64,000 bases of DNA from Candidatus Competibacteraceae bacterium. Lineage in GTDB: Bacteria > Pseudomonadota > Gammaproteobacteria > Competibacterales > Competibacteraceae. The translations under genes and the position numbers were made by a program. The stretch lies in contig JADJPA010000001.1 in assembly GCA_016713505.1 (NCBI GenBank), positions 620,001-684,000 of the forward strand, in the 5' to 3' direction. The notes beneath the pieces were generated by a model. The model ran no database searches. It had not been told where the DNA came from and saw only the letters and a list, made by a program, of their open reading frames with translations. Below are positions 17,097 to 30,308 of this stretch, in pieces. The first letter of the stretch is position 1. Each line of letters opens with the position of its first letter.

Positions 17097-17948
17097 ATGC
17101 AGACCCTTCGCTATATTCTGACCATCGACTGCCCGGATCGGGTCGGCATCGTGGCCGCCGTCTCCAATCTGCTGGCGGCCCATCACGGCAATATCGTCGA
17201 ATCCGACCAATTCAGCGATACCGAATCGGGCCGCTTTTTCATGCGGTTGGTGTTTGAGTTAAACCCGGACACCGAACCCGTTTTGCTGGGGCATCTCGAA
17301 CCGTTGGCCCGCCAATTTGAAATGGTGTGGCGTCTGTATGATCCGCGCTTGCTGCCGCGGGTGCTGGTTCTGGTGTCCAAGGCAGAGCATTGTTTGAACG
17401 ATCTGCTCTATCGGCATCGAACCGGCGCGCTGTCGATGGAGCTTACCGCCATCGTTTCCAACCACCGCGAGCTGGCCCATCTGGCGGAATGGCACGCGAT
17501 TCCGTTCCATTATCTGCCGCTGACAGCGGAGACCAAGCGCCAGCAAGAACGGCGGATTCTGGAGCTGATCGAGGACACCGGCACGGAACTGGTGGTGCTC
17601 GCCCGCTACATGCAGATTCTCTCACCGGAACTCTGTCAGGCGCTGGCGGGTCGGGCCATCAATATCCACCATTCTTTCCTGCCGGGGTTCAAGGGCGCTA
17701 AACCCTACCATCAGGCTTACCGGCGCGGGGTGAAGCTGATCGGCGCCACCGCCCATTTCGTGACGGCGAATCTGGACGAAGGACCGATCATCGAGCAGGA
17801 GGTGGAGCGGGTCGATCACGCCCAGACGCCGGCGCAACTGGCGGCGGTCGGGCGCGATATCGAGAACATCGTGCTGGCGCGGGCCATCCACTATCATCTG
17901 GAGCGGCGGGTGTTTCTGAACGGCAGTAAAACCGTGGTGTTGCGTTAG
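17097..17948 (+). CDS. purU: Formyltetrahydrofolate deformylase
   Basis: 283 residues. An N-terminal ACT domain (about 5-85: LTIDCPDRVGIVAAVSNLLAAHHGNIVE) precedes a formyltransferase-fold catalytic domain with the Asn-His-Asp set in INIHHSFLPGFKGAKPYHQAY and GATAHFVTANLDEGPII. PurU hydrolyses 10-formyl-THF to formate and THF, supplying formate for PurT and balancing one-carbon pools; in E. coli the ACT domain responds to Met and Gly. It lies 21 bp after moaB and 11 bp before the next gene, so all three may form one operon. Confidence 0.96.
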   Translation: MQTLRYILTIDCPDRVGIVAAVSNLLAAHHGNIVESDQFSDTESGRFFMRLVFELNPDTEPVLLGHLEPLARQFEMVWRLYDPRLLPRVLVLVSKAEHCLNDLLYRHRTGALSMELTAIVSNHRELAHLAEWHAIPFHYLPLTAETKRQQERRILELIEDTGTELVVLARYMQILSPELCQALAGRAINIHHSFLPGFKGAKPYHQAYRRGVKLIGATAHFVTANLDEGPIIEQEVERVDHAQTPAQLAAVGRDIENIVLARAIHYHLERRVFLNGSKTVVLR

Positions 17949-17959
17949 AGGGAGCGGCG

Positions 17960-18646
17960 ATGATCGAGCCGTTTTATCCCGCCGCCTTTCTGGTCGGTCT
18001 GACCGGCGGGGTCCACTGCTTCGGGATGTGTGGCGGCATCGTCGGCGCGCTGACGCTGGGGTTGCCGCCGGCGCGCGAGCATCCGCTGCTGGCGCGGTTG
18101 CCGTGTCTGTTGGCCTATAACGGCGGCCGTATCGCGAGCTACGTCACCGCCGGGGCGTTGGCGGGCGGCGCGGGGGCGTGGGTGGCGAATTTGGTGGTGG
18201 TGCATCATGCGCAACTGGCGCTGCAAGCCGTCGCTGGCCTGTTCATGATCCTGTTGGGGCTTTATCTGGCGGGCTGGTGGACGGCGCTCGGCCGACTGGA
18301 GCGGGCGGGCGGTGTGTTATGGCGGCGGATCGAGCCGCTGGGCCGACGGTTGCTGCCGGTGCGTACGCCGATCCAGGCGCTGGGAATCGGGCTGGTCTGG
18401 GGTTGGCTGCCGTGCGGGCTGGTGTACAGCGCGCTGGTCTGGGCGCTTGGCGCGGGCGGTGCCGGCAAGGGCGCTCTGCTGATGCTCTGCTTCGGACTGG
18501 GCACGCTGCCGGCGTTGCTGGCAATGGGAGCCGCCGCCGCGGGGCTGGCTGCTTTCGTGCGTCGGCCGTGGGTTCGCCAAGCGGCTGGAATCCTGGTCGT
18601 GCTGTTTGGCCTCTATGAAATCGGCATGGCACTGCTGATGCATTAA
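17960..18646 (+). CDS. SafE/UreH-type integral membrane protein
   Basis: 228 residues with about six hydrophobic helices. It opens YPAAFLVGLTGGVHCFGMCG, the conserved G-H-C-x-G-M-C-G motif of the family once called TauE/SafE or UreH_2, and repeats the pattern as LVWGWLPCGLVYSALVWALG in the second half. The paired Cys/His residues suggest metal or thiol handling; relatives near cco genes are linked to copper delivery or cytochrome oxidase assembly. No such genes are adjacent here, so the role is open. GGAGCGGCG precedes the ATG. Confidence 0.85.
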   Translation: MIEPFYPAAFLVGLTGGVHCFGMCGGIVGALTLGLPPAREHPLLARLPCLLAYNGGRIASYVTAGALAGGAGAWVANLVVVHHAQLALQAVAGLFMILLGLYLAGWWTALGRLERAGGVLWRRIEPLGRRLLPVRTPIQALGIGLVWGWLPCGLVYSALVWALGAGGAGKGALLMLCFGLGTLPALLAMGAAAAGLAAFVRRPWVRQAAGILVVLFGLYEIGMALLMH

Positions 18647-18941
18647 GTGCGGGTGGTACAGCGTTTCGGCGCTGATCGAACGCGCCTGAAGGCCCGAACG
18701 GCCACAGTCGATAAGATCGACCGTCAATCGGCTATTTTTGAATTGGGTTGGCGACCATTTTCGCTTCAAATCATCCTTGAATGGATCGAAATAATGACAT
18801 AAGCATGAATTATGTATTTTATTGGTCGCCTTATAAGGATATGATTCTACAAAAGAGGTTGAGGCAGTGTTCGTGAAGCAAGAATGTGATAGCGATTGCT
18901 CGATTCAGCAGACGGCGTGCGGGCGCGCTGGAGAGCGTTGA

Positions 18942-20243
18942 GTGGACGTTACGATCGATCTTGGGCAGACCATTCATGCACTGTCGGATGTGCTGGATTT
19001 CGCCGGCGTCGATCGGGGATTTCACGGCAAGCGGGTCGCGATCATGGCGTGGCACTGCGGCCGGGTGCTGGGGCTGAACGAAGCGGAAACGGAGGATTTG
19101 TATTACGCCGCTCTGCTGCATGATTGCGGGATGTCCTCTTCGGACATCGACGGTCGTTTGCGCCATCCGCTGGGTTGGGAACACGACGAAGGCCATTGCC
19201 TCAAAGGCGAGGCGCTGTTGGGACAGTTTGCTCCGCTGGCGCATTTGGCTCCCATCGTCCGCCACCACCACGGTCGTTGGGACGCGCTGCGGACCATGGA
19301 TATTCCCGAGCCGATCGGCCGTTCCGCCAATCTGATTTATCTGGTGGATCGCGTGGACGTGCTCACATCCGCCCATCAGGAGCGCGATCCATTGCTGGCG
19401 CGCCATGCGGTGCGCGACGCGATATGGCAGCTCAGCCGCTCGTTTTTTTCTCAGGAGCTGGTGACGCCATTTTTGGATATCTCGGATAACGAAGCGTTCT
19501 GGCTCAGCTTGGAAGAGCGCCATTTAAACCGCTTTCTGTTCGAGCGGAATCAAAAACCGTGGGTGAAACCCATCCGCTTTGCGGAGCTGCGGCAATTGGC
19601 GCTGATTTTCGTGCGGATCGTGGATGCCAAAAGTCCGCTGACCATGCAGCACTCGCTGGGTACGGCGCGACTGGCGCGGTTTCTGGCGTACAAAGCGGGG
19701 CTGTCGAAGGAGGTTCAGGACAAAATGGAGGTGGCTGGCTTATTGCATGATTTGGGAAAATTGCGCGTGCCGAACGAAATTCTCGAAAAACCAGGCAAAT
19801 TGAACCGCGAAGAACGGTCGCTCATTGAGCGGCACAGTTTTGAAACCTATAAAATTTTAAGCGGTATCAAGGGTTTGGAGGACATCACGCTGTGGGCGGC
19901 CTGCCATCATGAAACCCCGGATGGTCAAGGGTATCCTTTTCGTCTCGCCGGCGAAGATTTGACGCTGGAAATGCGCATCATCGCGGTGTCTGACGTATTT
20001 CAGGCGCTTGCCCAACGCCGGCCCTACCGACCGTCATTATCGGCGGCCGAAGTGCTGGAAATGTTGCGTGGCTTCGTTGGCCAGCGCCGGCTGGACGGTG
20101 CGGTGGTGGAAATGATCGGACACGATCTGGAGCAGACATGGGCGCTGGCGACCGGTTCAAACCTCAAGGCGGAATTCGCCGGCGGTGATGGCTCAAACCC
20201 GGTCGAGACTCCCGATGGCCCGGCGCTACCGGTGGACCGTTAA
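18942..20243 (+). CDS. Dual HD domain protein with a C-terminal HD-GYP phosphodiesterase
   Basis: 433 residues from GTG 18942 (GGAGAG about 7 nt upstream). The first half is an HD-like domain (LLHDCGMSSSDIDGR, IVRHHHGRWDAL). The second half is a full HD-GYP domain: LLHDLGKLRVP (H269-D270), LIERHSFETYKIL, and CHHETPDGQGYPFRL near residue 322, so the metal ligands and GYP loop are intact. HD-GYP enzymes hydrolyse cyclic di-GMP. No membrane helix or receiver is present. A GGDEF-EAL protein starts 50 bp downstream, so the pair probably forms a c-di-GMP unit. The 295-bp upstream gap is AT-rich in its second half and likely holds the promoter. Confidence 0.9.
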   Translation: MDVTIDLGQTIHALSDVLDFAGVDRGFHGKRVAIMAWHCGRVLGLNEAETEDLYYAALLHDCGMSSSDIDGRLRHPLGWEHDEGHCLKGEALLGQFAPLAHLAPIVRHHHGRWDALRTMDIPEPIGRSANLIYLVDRVDVLTSAHQERDPLLARHAVRDAIWQLSRSFFSQELVTPFLDISDNEAFWLSLEERHLNRFLFERNQKPWVKPIRFAELRQLALIFVRIVDAKSPLTMQHSLGTARLARFLAYKAGLSKEVQDKMEVAGLLHDLGKLRVPNEILEKPGKLNREERSLIERHSFETYKILSGIKGLEDITLWAACHHETPDGQGYPFRLAGEDLTLEMRIIAVSDVFQALAQRRPYRPSLSAAEVLEMLRGFVGQRRLDGAVVEMIGHDLEQTWALATGSNLKAEFAGGDGSNPVETPDGPALPVDR

Positions 20244-20292
20244 TGCCAATCTCTGCTTCCTCGGTCGATAGCGTATCGGCGTCAGTGCTCGC

Positions 20293-22809
20293 ATGATCGC
20301 GGCCGAGCGTTCGATTGACGGGGGTCAGGCGCGAGTGGCGGCGTTCGGAGCGAACTCAGTGGATATCCTGCCGGACAATCAGATCAGAATTCTGGTCGTT
20401 GACGATGATCCGCTCATGCGCACGCTCATCGATGACACACTGAGCGAGGAAGGGTTTAGCGTCGAGCAGGCGAGCAGCGGTGAAGTCGCGCTTTTTACCT
20501 TTGCCGGGAGTCCGTTCGACCTGATCTTGCTCGATGTGCTCATGCCGGGGTTGGACGGTTTCGCCACCTGTGCCCGGTTGCGTCAGCTACCGGCCGGGAC
20601 CCATGTGCCGATCATGATGATTACCGCCCTGGACGATGAAGCGTCCATCAGGCACGCCTACGGGGCTGGCGCCACTGATTTCATCACCAAGCCGCTCAAT
20701 GCCTTCATGTTGGTTCACCGCATTCGTTATATCCTGCGCGCCAGCGCAGCCATGCGGGAACTCACGTGGCGGCTCGATTTCCAGCGCGTGCTGATCGACA
20801 CGATTCCGGTGCCGATCCTGGTGGAGGACGCCAGGGAGCATTGCTTGGTCTGCAATCCCGCTTTCGATGCGCTGACGGGTCGGAGCGGGGTCGGAGCGAC
20901 GGACTCCGCCGCGCCCGAACCCGGCTACTGGATACCCAAACCGGCGTATTCGCTCGACGGCGAGCGCAGTTTCCGGCCCTGGCAGCAACGGGTTTACGAG
21001 ACGGAGATGCTGGGCGCGGACAGCACGCCGAGGTCTGTCTTGGTCCATCAGGCGATTTTCACCCTACCGGCGACCAGCAAATCGGGCGTCATCAGCGTCG
21101 TTTTGGACATCACCGAGCGTAAGAAATACGAGGAAAACCTGCGCTTGTCCGAAACCGTCTTCCAGACCGCGGCGGACGCCATCATGGTGACCGGCGCCGA
21201 CGGCGTGATCAAATCGGTCAATCCAGCGTTTACCGCGATCACGGGGTACGCCCCACAAGAAGTGATCGGTTCGACGCCGAAAATTTTAAAGTCCGGCCAG
21301 CATGACGATCGATTCTATGCGACGTTGTGGCAGAGCCTGCGCGAGGCCGGAAGATGGTCGGGCGAGCTGTGGCAGCGACGCAAGAACGGTGAAATCTATC
21401 CGGTCTGGGAGAACATCGCGGCGGTCCGTTCCCCGGAAGGACGCATCATGGAATTCGTGGCGTTTTTCAACGATATCACCGCGCGCAAGCGGGCCGAGCA
21501 GGAGATTTTTTACCGCGCCAACTACGATCCGCTGACCGGGTTGCCGAACCGCAGCCTGTTGCGCGAGCGACTGGAACAGGCCCTCAAGCAAGCGCGCCGC
21601 TACAACCGTCAAGTGGCGCTGATGTTTGCCGATCTCGACCGCTTCAAGCAGGTCAACGATAGTATGGGCCACAGTTGGGGCGACCGCTTGCTCTGCCAGG
21701 CCGCGCTGCGCCTGGAGGCTTGCGTGCGGGACACCGACACCGTGGCCCGCCAGGGCGGCGATGAGTTCGTGGTGGTGCTGCCCAACATCGCCGAGGAGCA
21801 CGATGCCTGGGTCGTGGCGGAGAAAATTATCGCCCGTTTGGCGGAACCGTTCGACTTGGGCGGGGACAGCGTGCGGATCGGCGCCAGTATCGGCATCGCC
21901 TTGTGCCCGACCCACGGAGAAGATTCCGAGGATTTGGTGCGCCATGCCGATTTGGCGATGTACCAGGCCAAGCTCGCCGGACGCAATACCTATCGGGTCT
22001 ACGAGCCGGCCATGAGCGACGAACTCACCCGGCAACTGCGGCTGGAGAGCGACTTGCGCTTCGCCTTGGAGCGGGGCGAGCTGGCGGTGCATTTCCAACC
22101 GATCGTGCAAGTGACCAACGGACAATTGGCGGGCGCCGAGGCGCTGTTGCGCTGGCATCACCCCCAGCGCGGCCCGGTGCCGCCGAACGAGTTTGTCCCG
22201 TTGGCTGAGGAAAAGGGTCTGATGCGGGAAATCGGCGCTTGGGTGCTGGATCGCGCTTGTCAAACTCTCGAACGCTGGCACCAGCTCGGTTTGAATATAC
22301 CGCTCGCGGTCAACCTGTCGAGCGCTCAAGTTCTGCGCGGTTTGTCGGTGGATGTCCTGAGGGACTTGTTCGAGCGCTATCATTTGACGCCGCGCAATCT
22401 GGTCTTCGAGGTGGCGGAAGGGCTTTTGCTGACCGATGGCGCACAAACCCGCCAGTGGCTCGATGAGATTCGAGCGCTGGGCATCCAATTGCACTTCGAT
22501 GATTTCGGGACGGGCTATTCCTCGCTCTCCTGTCTGAAACGGTTCTCGATCGATCGGGTCAAGATCGATCTTTCCTTCGTGCGCGACATGGTGGTGGATG
22601 CCGAGGATCGAAGCTGGGTGCAAGCGATTTTGGCGTTGAGCGCCATTTTAGGGATCGAGGTGGTGGCGGAAGGCGTCGAAACCCAGCAGCAGTTGGAGTT
22701 ATTGCAAACTTTGGGGTGCGGTTACGCCCAAGGCTATTATTTCTCCCCACCGATGGATGATGAAGGCTTCATCGCCGTCGCCCGGCGGCTGGGCGCCCTG
22801 CCAGCCTAG
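20293..22809 (+). CDS. Receiver-PAS-PAS-GGDEF-EAL protein
   Basis: 838 residues. An N-terminal receiver (about 33-155; LVVDDDPLMR, phospho-acceptor D81 in LLDVLMPG, Lys in FITKPLN) is followed by two PAS domains (about 165-275 and 285-400), a GGDEF domain with an intact GGDEF at 488-492, and an EAL domain with EAL at 616-618 (GAEALLRWHHP) and DDFGTGYSSL. Both catalytic domains look active by motif, so it could make and break c-di-GMP according to input. The partner kinase is not adjacent. It directly follows the HD-GYP gene. Confidence 0.93.
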   Translation: MIAAERSIDGGQARVAAFGANSVDILPDNQIRILVVDDDPLMRTLIDDTLSEEGFSVEQASSGEVALFTFAGSPFDLILLDVLMPGLDGFATCARLRQLPAGTHVPIMMITALDDEASIRHAYGAGATDFITKPLNAFMLVHRIRYILRASAAMRELTWRLDFQRVLIDTIPVPILVEDAREHCLVCNPAFDALTGRSGVGATDSAAPEPGYWIPKPAYSLDGERSFRPWQQRVYETEMLGADSTPRSVLVHQAIFTLPATSKSGVISVVLDITERKKYEENLRLSETVFQTAADAIMVTGADGVIKSVNPAFTAITGYAPQEVIGSTPKILKSGQHDDRFYATLWQSLREAGRWSGELWQRRKNGEIYPVWENIAAVRSPEGRIMEFVAFFNDITARKRAEQEIFYRANYDPLTGLPNRSLLRERLEQALKQARRYNRQVALMFADLDRFKQVNDSMGHSWGDRLLCQAALRLEACVRDTDTVARQGGDEFVVVLPNIAEEHDAWVVAEKIIARLAEPFDLGGDSVRIGASIGIALCPTHGEDSEDLVRHADLAMYQAKLAGRNTYRVYEPAMSDELTRQLRLESDLRFALERGELAVHFQPIVQVTNGQLAGAEALLRWHHPQRGPVPPNEFVPLAEEKGLMREIGAWVLDRACQTLERWHQLGLNIPLAVNLSSAQVLRGLSVDVLRDLFERYHLTPRNLVFEVAEGLLLTDGAQTRQWLDEIRALGIQLHFDDFGTGYSSLSCLKRFSIDRVKIDLSFVRDMVVDAEDRSWVQAILALSAILGIEVVAEGVETQQQLELLQTLGCGYAQGYYFSPPMDDEGFIAVARRLGALPA

Positions 22810-22833
22810 CCGACAATCCTTTTTTTCTCCCTC

Positions 22834-26625
<3,792 letters not shown>

Positions 26626-26853
26626 GAGACTTCCATTCGCTCTCGGCGATTCTGGCTCGATGGGTCGATTTGAGACCAAAGCTCCGCATTTTTGAAAAAC
26701 GGCCGTTACCGCCGGTTGGCGTTCCGTCGGATCATTCGCCTGAAATTCTTGCGTTACGACGGCTCCTGTGCGCTCGGATGGATTTGTGGCCGGCGAGAAA
26801 GCGCTTTGGGCTATGCTTCCTGAACGCCCGCTCAATCTGAAGGAAAGAGATTC

Positions 26854-27258
26854 ATGCTGACCCAATCCTTGGCTGGTTTACCGGCGTTTCTGTCCTATTT
26901 TGCAACGGCCAGCGTGCTGTTCGCGTTATTTTTACTGTCCTATATCATCATCACGCCCTATCGAGAGATCGCCTTGATCCGCCAGGGCAATTCGGCGGCG
27001 GCGGCCAGCCTGAGCGGTGCGATGTTGGGTTTCGTATTGCCGCTGGCCAGCGCCATCGCCCATAGCGTCGGCCTGTTGGATATGGTGGTCTGGGGCGTGA
27101 TCGCCCTGGTGGTGCAACTGCTGGTTTTTCTGGCGTCGCGGCTGCTGGTTCCCGAACTGGCGCGCGATATTCCCGCCGGCAAGGTTGCGGCGGGGGTGTT
27201 TCTCGGCGGGCTGTCGCTGGCGGCCGGCATCATCAACGCCGCTTGCATGACTTACTGA
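26854..27258 (+). CDS. DUF350-family membrane protein
   Basis: 134 residues and four hydrophobic helices (SYFATASVLFALFLLSYIII, LSGAMLGFVLPLASAIAHS, MVVWGVIALVVQLLVFLAS, VAAGVFLGGLSLAAGIINAA). The ITPYREIALIRQGN loop and the GNxAAAxSLxGAMLGF pattern are typical of DUF350 (YjfL) proteins. Function is unknown. AAGGAAAGAG lies just upstream of the ATG. The 228 bp before it (26626-26853) show no gene. Confidence 0.85.
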   Translation: MLTQSLAGLPAFLSYFATASVLFALFLLSYIIITPYREIALIRQGNSAAAASLSGAMLGFVLPLASAIAHSVGLLDMVVWGVIALVVQLLVFLASRLLVPELARDIPAGKVAAGVFLGGLSLAAGIINAACMTY

Positions 27259-27301
27259 GCGATCGCGGCATTGAAGGCGAAGGCTAAAGCGCGCCCTGTT
27301 G

Positions 27302-28237
27302 TTAGTTCGACATCCGTTTTTTCAGGCTTGAGTACACCGTTTTCAAGCGGAAGTAGGCGGCTTTCAAGCGGGAGGATGCCAGACTGGCAAGCTGCGCAAG
27401 GAACGGTTGCGTTGGCGAAGGTTCCGGCTTGCCGGCCTCCGGCTGACGATCCAACTGCTCCAAGGCCCGTATCAGTTCCTCGCTGCTGGCAAAGCGGTTG
27501 GCGGGATCTTTGGCCAGTAACTGATTGATGATCGGCTGAAAACGGCTGAACGGCGCTTCCAGGATCGGCGTCGGACCCTTGATGTGCAGCATGGCGGTTT
27601 CGAAGGCGTCCGCGCCCTGATAGGGCCGGGTTCCGGTCAGCATTTCGTAGAACACTACCCCCAGGCTATACAAGTCGCTGCGCGCGTCCACCGGCTTGGC
27701 GAGCGCTTGTTCGGGGCTCATGTAATTAGGCGTTCCGATCCGCCAGCCGACGGCGGTCAACTGGGTTTTATCTTCCAGATTCTTGGCGATGCCGAAATCG
27801 GACAGCACCGCCGTTGCGGAGTTGCGGAACATGATGTTGGCGGGTTTGATATCGCGATGGATGCAGTTTTGCTGGTGCGCGCAGCCCAGCGCTTGCGCGA
27901 TCTGCCGCAGGATATTCACAGCTTGCTCGGGGCTCAGGCCCGTCTTGATGCGCTCCTTTAAAGTAGCGCCTTCCAGGTATTCCATCGCGATGTAGAACAA
28001 TTCTTCGTGGTTGCCCGCATCGAAGATGGTGACGACATTGGGATGGCCGAGCTTGCCGATGATCCGGGCTTCCTTGATGAAGCGCTGGGTGAAGGTGGCA
28101 TCGTCGGACAGCCTGGGACTGAGAATCTTCAGCGCCACGGGCCGTTCGAGCGATTCCTGAACGCCCAGGTAGACGGTGGACATGGCGCCTTTGCCGACAA
28201 TTTTTTCGATCCGGTAGCCGGGAATCTGGATTTCCAT
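27302..28237 (-). CDS. Soluble Ser/Thr protein kinase
   Basis: 311 residues from ATG 28237 (MEIQIPGYRIEKIVGKG), chosen because the protein then aligns with the start of the larger kinase at 3332-6913. The Hanks domain is complete: GKGAMSTVYLG, VALKIL, HRDIKPANI, LSDFGIAKN, MSPEQALAKPVDARSDLYSLG. It ends after the kinase domain with a short Pro/Glu linker and a basic tail (LKAAYFRLKTVYSSLKKRM) but no transmembrane helix or sensor domain. It is a shortened paralogue of the first kinase, which has PEGA and MORN domains. The vWA lipoprotein gene is divergent, 163 bp away. No strong Shine-Dalgarno is seen. Confidence 0.9.
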   Translation of the reverse strand: MEIQIPGYRIEKIVGKGAMSTVYLGVQESLERPVALKILSPRLSDDATFTQRFIKEARIIGKLGHPNVVTIFDAGNHEELFYIAMEYLEGATLKERIKTGLSPEQAVNILRQIAQALGCAHQQNCIHRDIKPANIMFRNSATAVLSDFGIAKNLEDKTQLTAVGWRIGTPNYMSPEQALAKPVDARSDLYSLGVVFYEMLTGTRPYQGADAFETAMLHIKGPTPILEAPFSRFQPIINQLLAKDPANRFASSEELIRALEQLDRQPEAGKPEPSPTQPFLAQLASLASSRLKAAYFRLKTVYSSLKKRMSN

Positions 28238-28400
28238 AAAATTGAGTATCTTGTACGGAGATTTGCGTCGTGCAATTTCATTAAATAATGGGCTAGGCCC
28301 GCGCAAACAGCAAGCCGGTTTCCGAGCGGGCGGTTAACCCCATTTTACCGACCGTGACGTTTGTAGCGATGAATTCCAAAATCGTTGCGGGGTCCAGCTT

Positions 28401-30197
28401 ATGTCGAAGTCATTGTGGTATGCGCTCCTTATCGCCGGCCTGTTGGTGGGATGTTCGCCCAGCGAGAAGACGCAGTTTGGGGAAGTCGGTTCGGCCCAGC
28501 GTCCGGCGCAGCCGGCCAGCGGCGCTGTCCGACCGCGTGAGGATGCACGGGACTCCCCGCTGAAACTCCAGTCGCCGGCAGCCCCGTCAGCCACGGTCTC
28601 GCCCTCGACGGCCGGCCTGCCCGCCGCCAGATTGAAAGAGCGCCCAGATGTAGAGGCCAAGAGGGCTGCCGTGGTCAGCGCGCTGGCCGGAGCGGCCATT
28701 GCCGCTCCGGAATTGGATGCGCTGCGCGCGCCCAGCCAGCCGACCGACCGAGAGAACTATGCGGCCATTGAGGAAAATCCGGTCAAACGGGCCGCCGAGC
28801 AGCCGGTTTCGACCTTCAGCATCGATGTGGATACCGGTTCCTACGCCAACGTCCGGCGTTTCCTCAACAGCGGCCGGTTGCCGCCGCGCGATGCGGTGCG
28901 GGTCGAGGAATTGATCAATTATTTCGATTACGACTATCCGCTGCCCGACGGCCGCCAGCCGCCATTTCGCGTCAACACCGAGCTGGCGGCGACTCCGTGG
29001 AATCCGAAAACCCTGCTGCTGGCGGTCGGCATCAAAGGTTACGATCTGCCGAAAACCAAGCTACCGCCGGCCAATTTGGTGTTTCTGATCGATGTATCCG
29101 GTTCGATGAATGCACCCGACAAGCTGGAGCTGCTCAAGCCAGCGCTAAAGTTGCTGATCCGGCAGTTGCGGCCGGAGGATAAAGTCGCCATCGCGGTTTA
29201 CGCCGGCGCGGCCGGGCTGGTGTTGGAGCCGACCTCCGGCGGCCAGAAAGCTAAAATTGAGGCGGCGCTGGATCGGTTGAGCGCCGGCGGTTCCACCAAC
29301 GGCGGGGCCGGGATTCAACTGGCCTACAATCTGGCCCGCGACGGTTTCGTGCAAGGCGGTGTCAACCGGGTGATTCTGGCCACCGACGGCGATTTCAACG
29401 TCGGCACCGTCAACTTCGAGGCGTTGAAAAACCTGGTGGAAACCCAACGCAAGAGCGGCATCGCCCTGACCACGCTCGGTTTCGGCACCGGTAATTACAA
29501 CGACCGCCTGATGGAGCGATTGGCCGACGCCGGCAACGGCAATTACGCTTACATCGATACCTTGCAAGAGGCCAACAAAGTGCTGGTGGAGCAGATGAGC
29601 GCCACGCTGTTGACCATCGCCAAGGACGTGAAAATCCAAATCGAGTTCAATCCGGGGCTGGTCGAGGAATACCGGCTGATCGGTTACGAAAACCGGGTCT
29701 TGCGGCGTGAGGATTTCAACAACGATGCGGTGGATGCGGGCGATATCGGCGCCGGCCATACCGTGACGGCCCTGTACGAGATCGCCCTGAAAGGCAGCGG
29801 CGGCGGTTTGACCGAGCCGCTGCGGTACGCGGAATCCGCCAAGCCGGACAGCGCGGCGCGCGGCGAGGAAATCGCCTTCCTGCGGCTGCGCTACAAGCAG
29901 CCCGACAGTGACGCCAGCCAGTTGCAGGAATGGCCGATCCGCCGCGATCAGGCGATCCAGGACGGAGCGCGGACCAGCGACCGGTTTCGCTTCGCGGCGG
30001 CGGTGGCGGGGTTCGGGCAACTCTTGCGCGGCGGCCGGCATACCTCCTCGTTCGGCTACGATGAGGTGTTGGCGCTGGCCAAAGACGCGCGCGGTGCTGA
30101 TCCTTTCGGCTATCGAGGTGAGTTCCTGACCTTGATCGGTCTGGCGCGGTCGCTCGATCCCAGCAAAGCCGCCGAAACGGCGCAGGCGGTCCGCTGA
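28401..30197 (+). CDS. vWA-domain lipoprotein, YfbK type
   Basis: 598 residues. A lipoprotein signal MSKSLWYALLIAGLLVGC puts the lipidated Cys at 18. After a Pro/Ala-rich linker comes the conserved STFSIDVDTGSYANVRRFLN segment (vWF_A N-terminal domain), then a von Willebrand A domain with the MIDAS motif FLIDVSGSMN, TDGDFNVG, and a C-terminal DUF3520-like region (RYKQPDSDASQ). This order is that of E. coli YfbK. It is envelope-anchored and probably binds a partner through the metal site. The ECF sigma gene starts 111 bp downstream, and this pairing recurs in proteobacteria, suggesting envelope-stress control. Confidence 0.9.
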   Translation: MSKSLWYALLIAGLLVGCSPSEKTQFGEVGSAQRPAQPASGAVRPREDARDSPLKLQSPAAPSATVSPSTAGLPAARLKERPDVEAKRAAVVSALAGAAIAAPELDALRAPSQPTDRENYAAIEENPVKRAAEQPVSTFSIDVDTGSYANVRRFLNSGRLPPRDAVRVEELINYFDYDYPLPDGRQPPFRVNTELAATPWNPKTLLLAVGIKGYDLPKTKLPPANLVFLIDVSGSMNAPDKLELLKPALKLLIRQLRPEDKVAIAVYAGAAGLVLEPTSGGQKAKIEAALDRLSAGGSTNGGAGIQLAYNLARDGFVQGGVNRVILATDGDFNVGTVNFEALKNLVETQRKSGIALTTLGFGTGNYNDRLMERLADAGNGNYAYIDTLQEANKVLVEQMSATLLTIAKDVKIQIEFNPGLVEEYRLIGYENRVLRREDFNNDAVDAGDIGAGHTVTALYEIALKGSGGGLTEPLRYAESAKPDSAARGEEIAFLRLRYKQPDSDASQLQEWPIRRDQAIQDGARTSDRFRFAAAVAGFGQLLRGGRHTSSFGYDEVLALAKDARGADPFGYRGEFLTLIGLARSLDPSKAAETAQAVR

Positions 30198-30248
30198 ACC
30201 GCGATTTCCATCGTGTGAACCGAAGGAAGTCGGCGGGTTAAAGTGGTC

Positions 30249-30290
30249 GGTGTGGGAAGGCTGCAAAACCTTCCCTACCGGCTTCACACC
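30249..30290. repeat. Nested hairpin between the vWA and sigma genes
   Basis: GGAAGG (30255-30260) pairs with CCTTCC (30269-30274), and the flanking GGTGTG (30249-30254) pairs with CACACC (30285-30290). It sits 19 bp before the sigma-factor ATG. It could be an attenuator or a short interspersed repeat; no T tract follows. Confidence 0.3.
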
Positions 30291-30308
30291 GGGTAAAGTG
30301 CCGGCCCC

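Noticed and set aside
18867..18941. A 24-codon GTG-started ORF abutting the HD-GYP start
   Set aside because: It could be a coupled leader, but it is very short and its only support is position.
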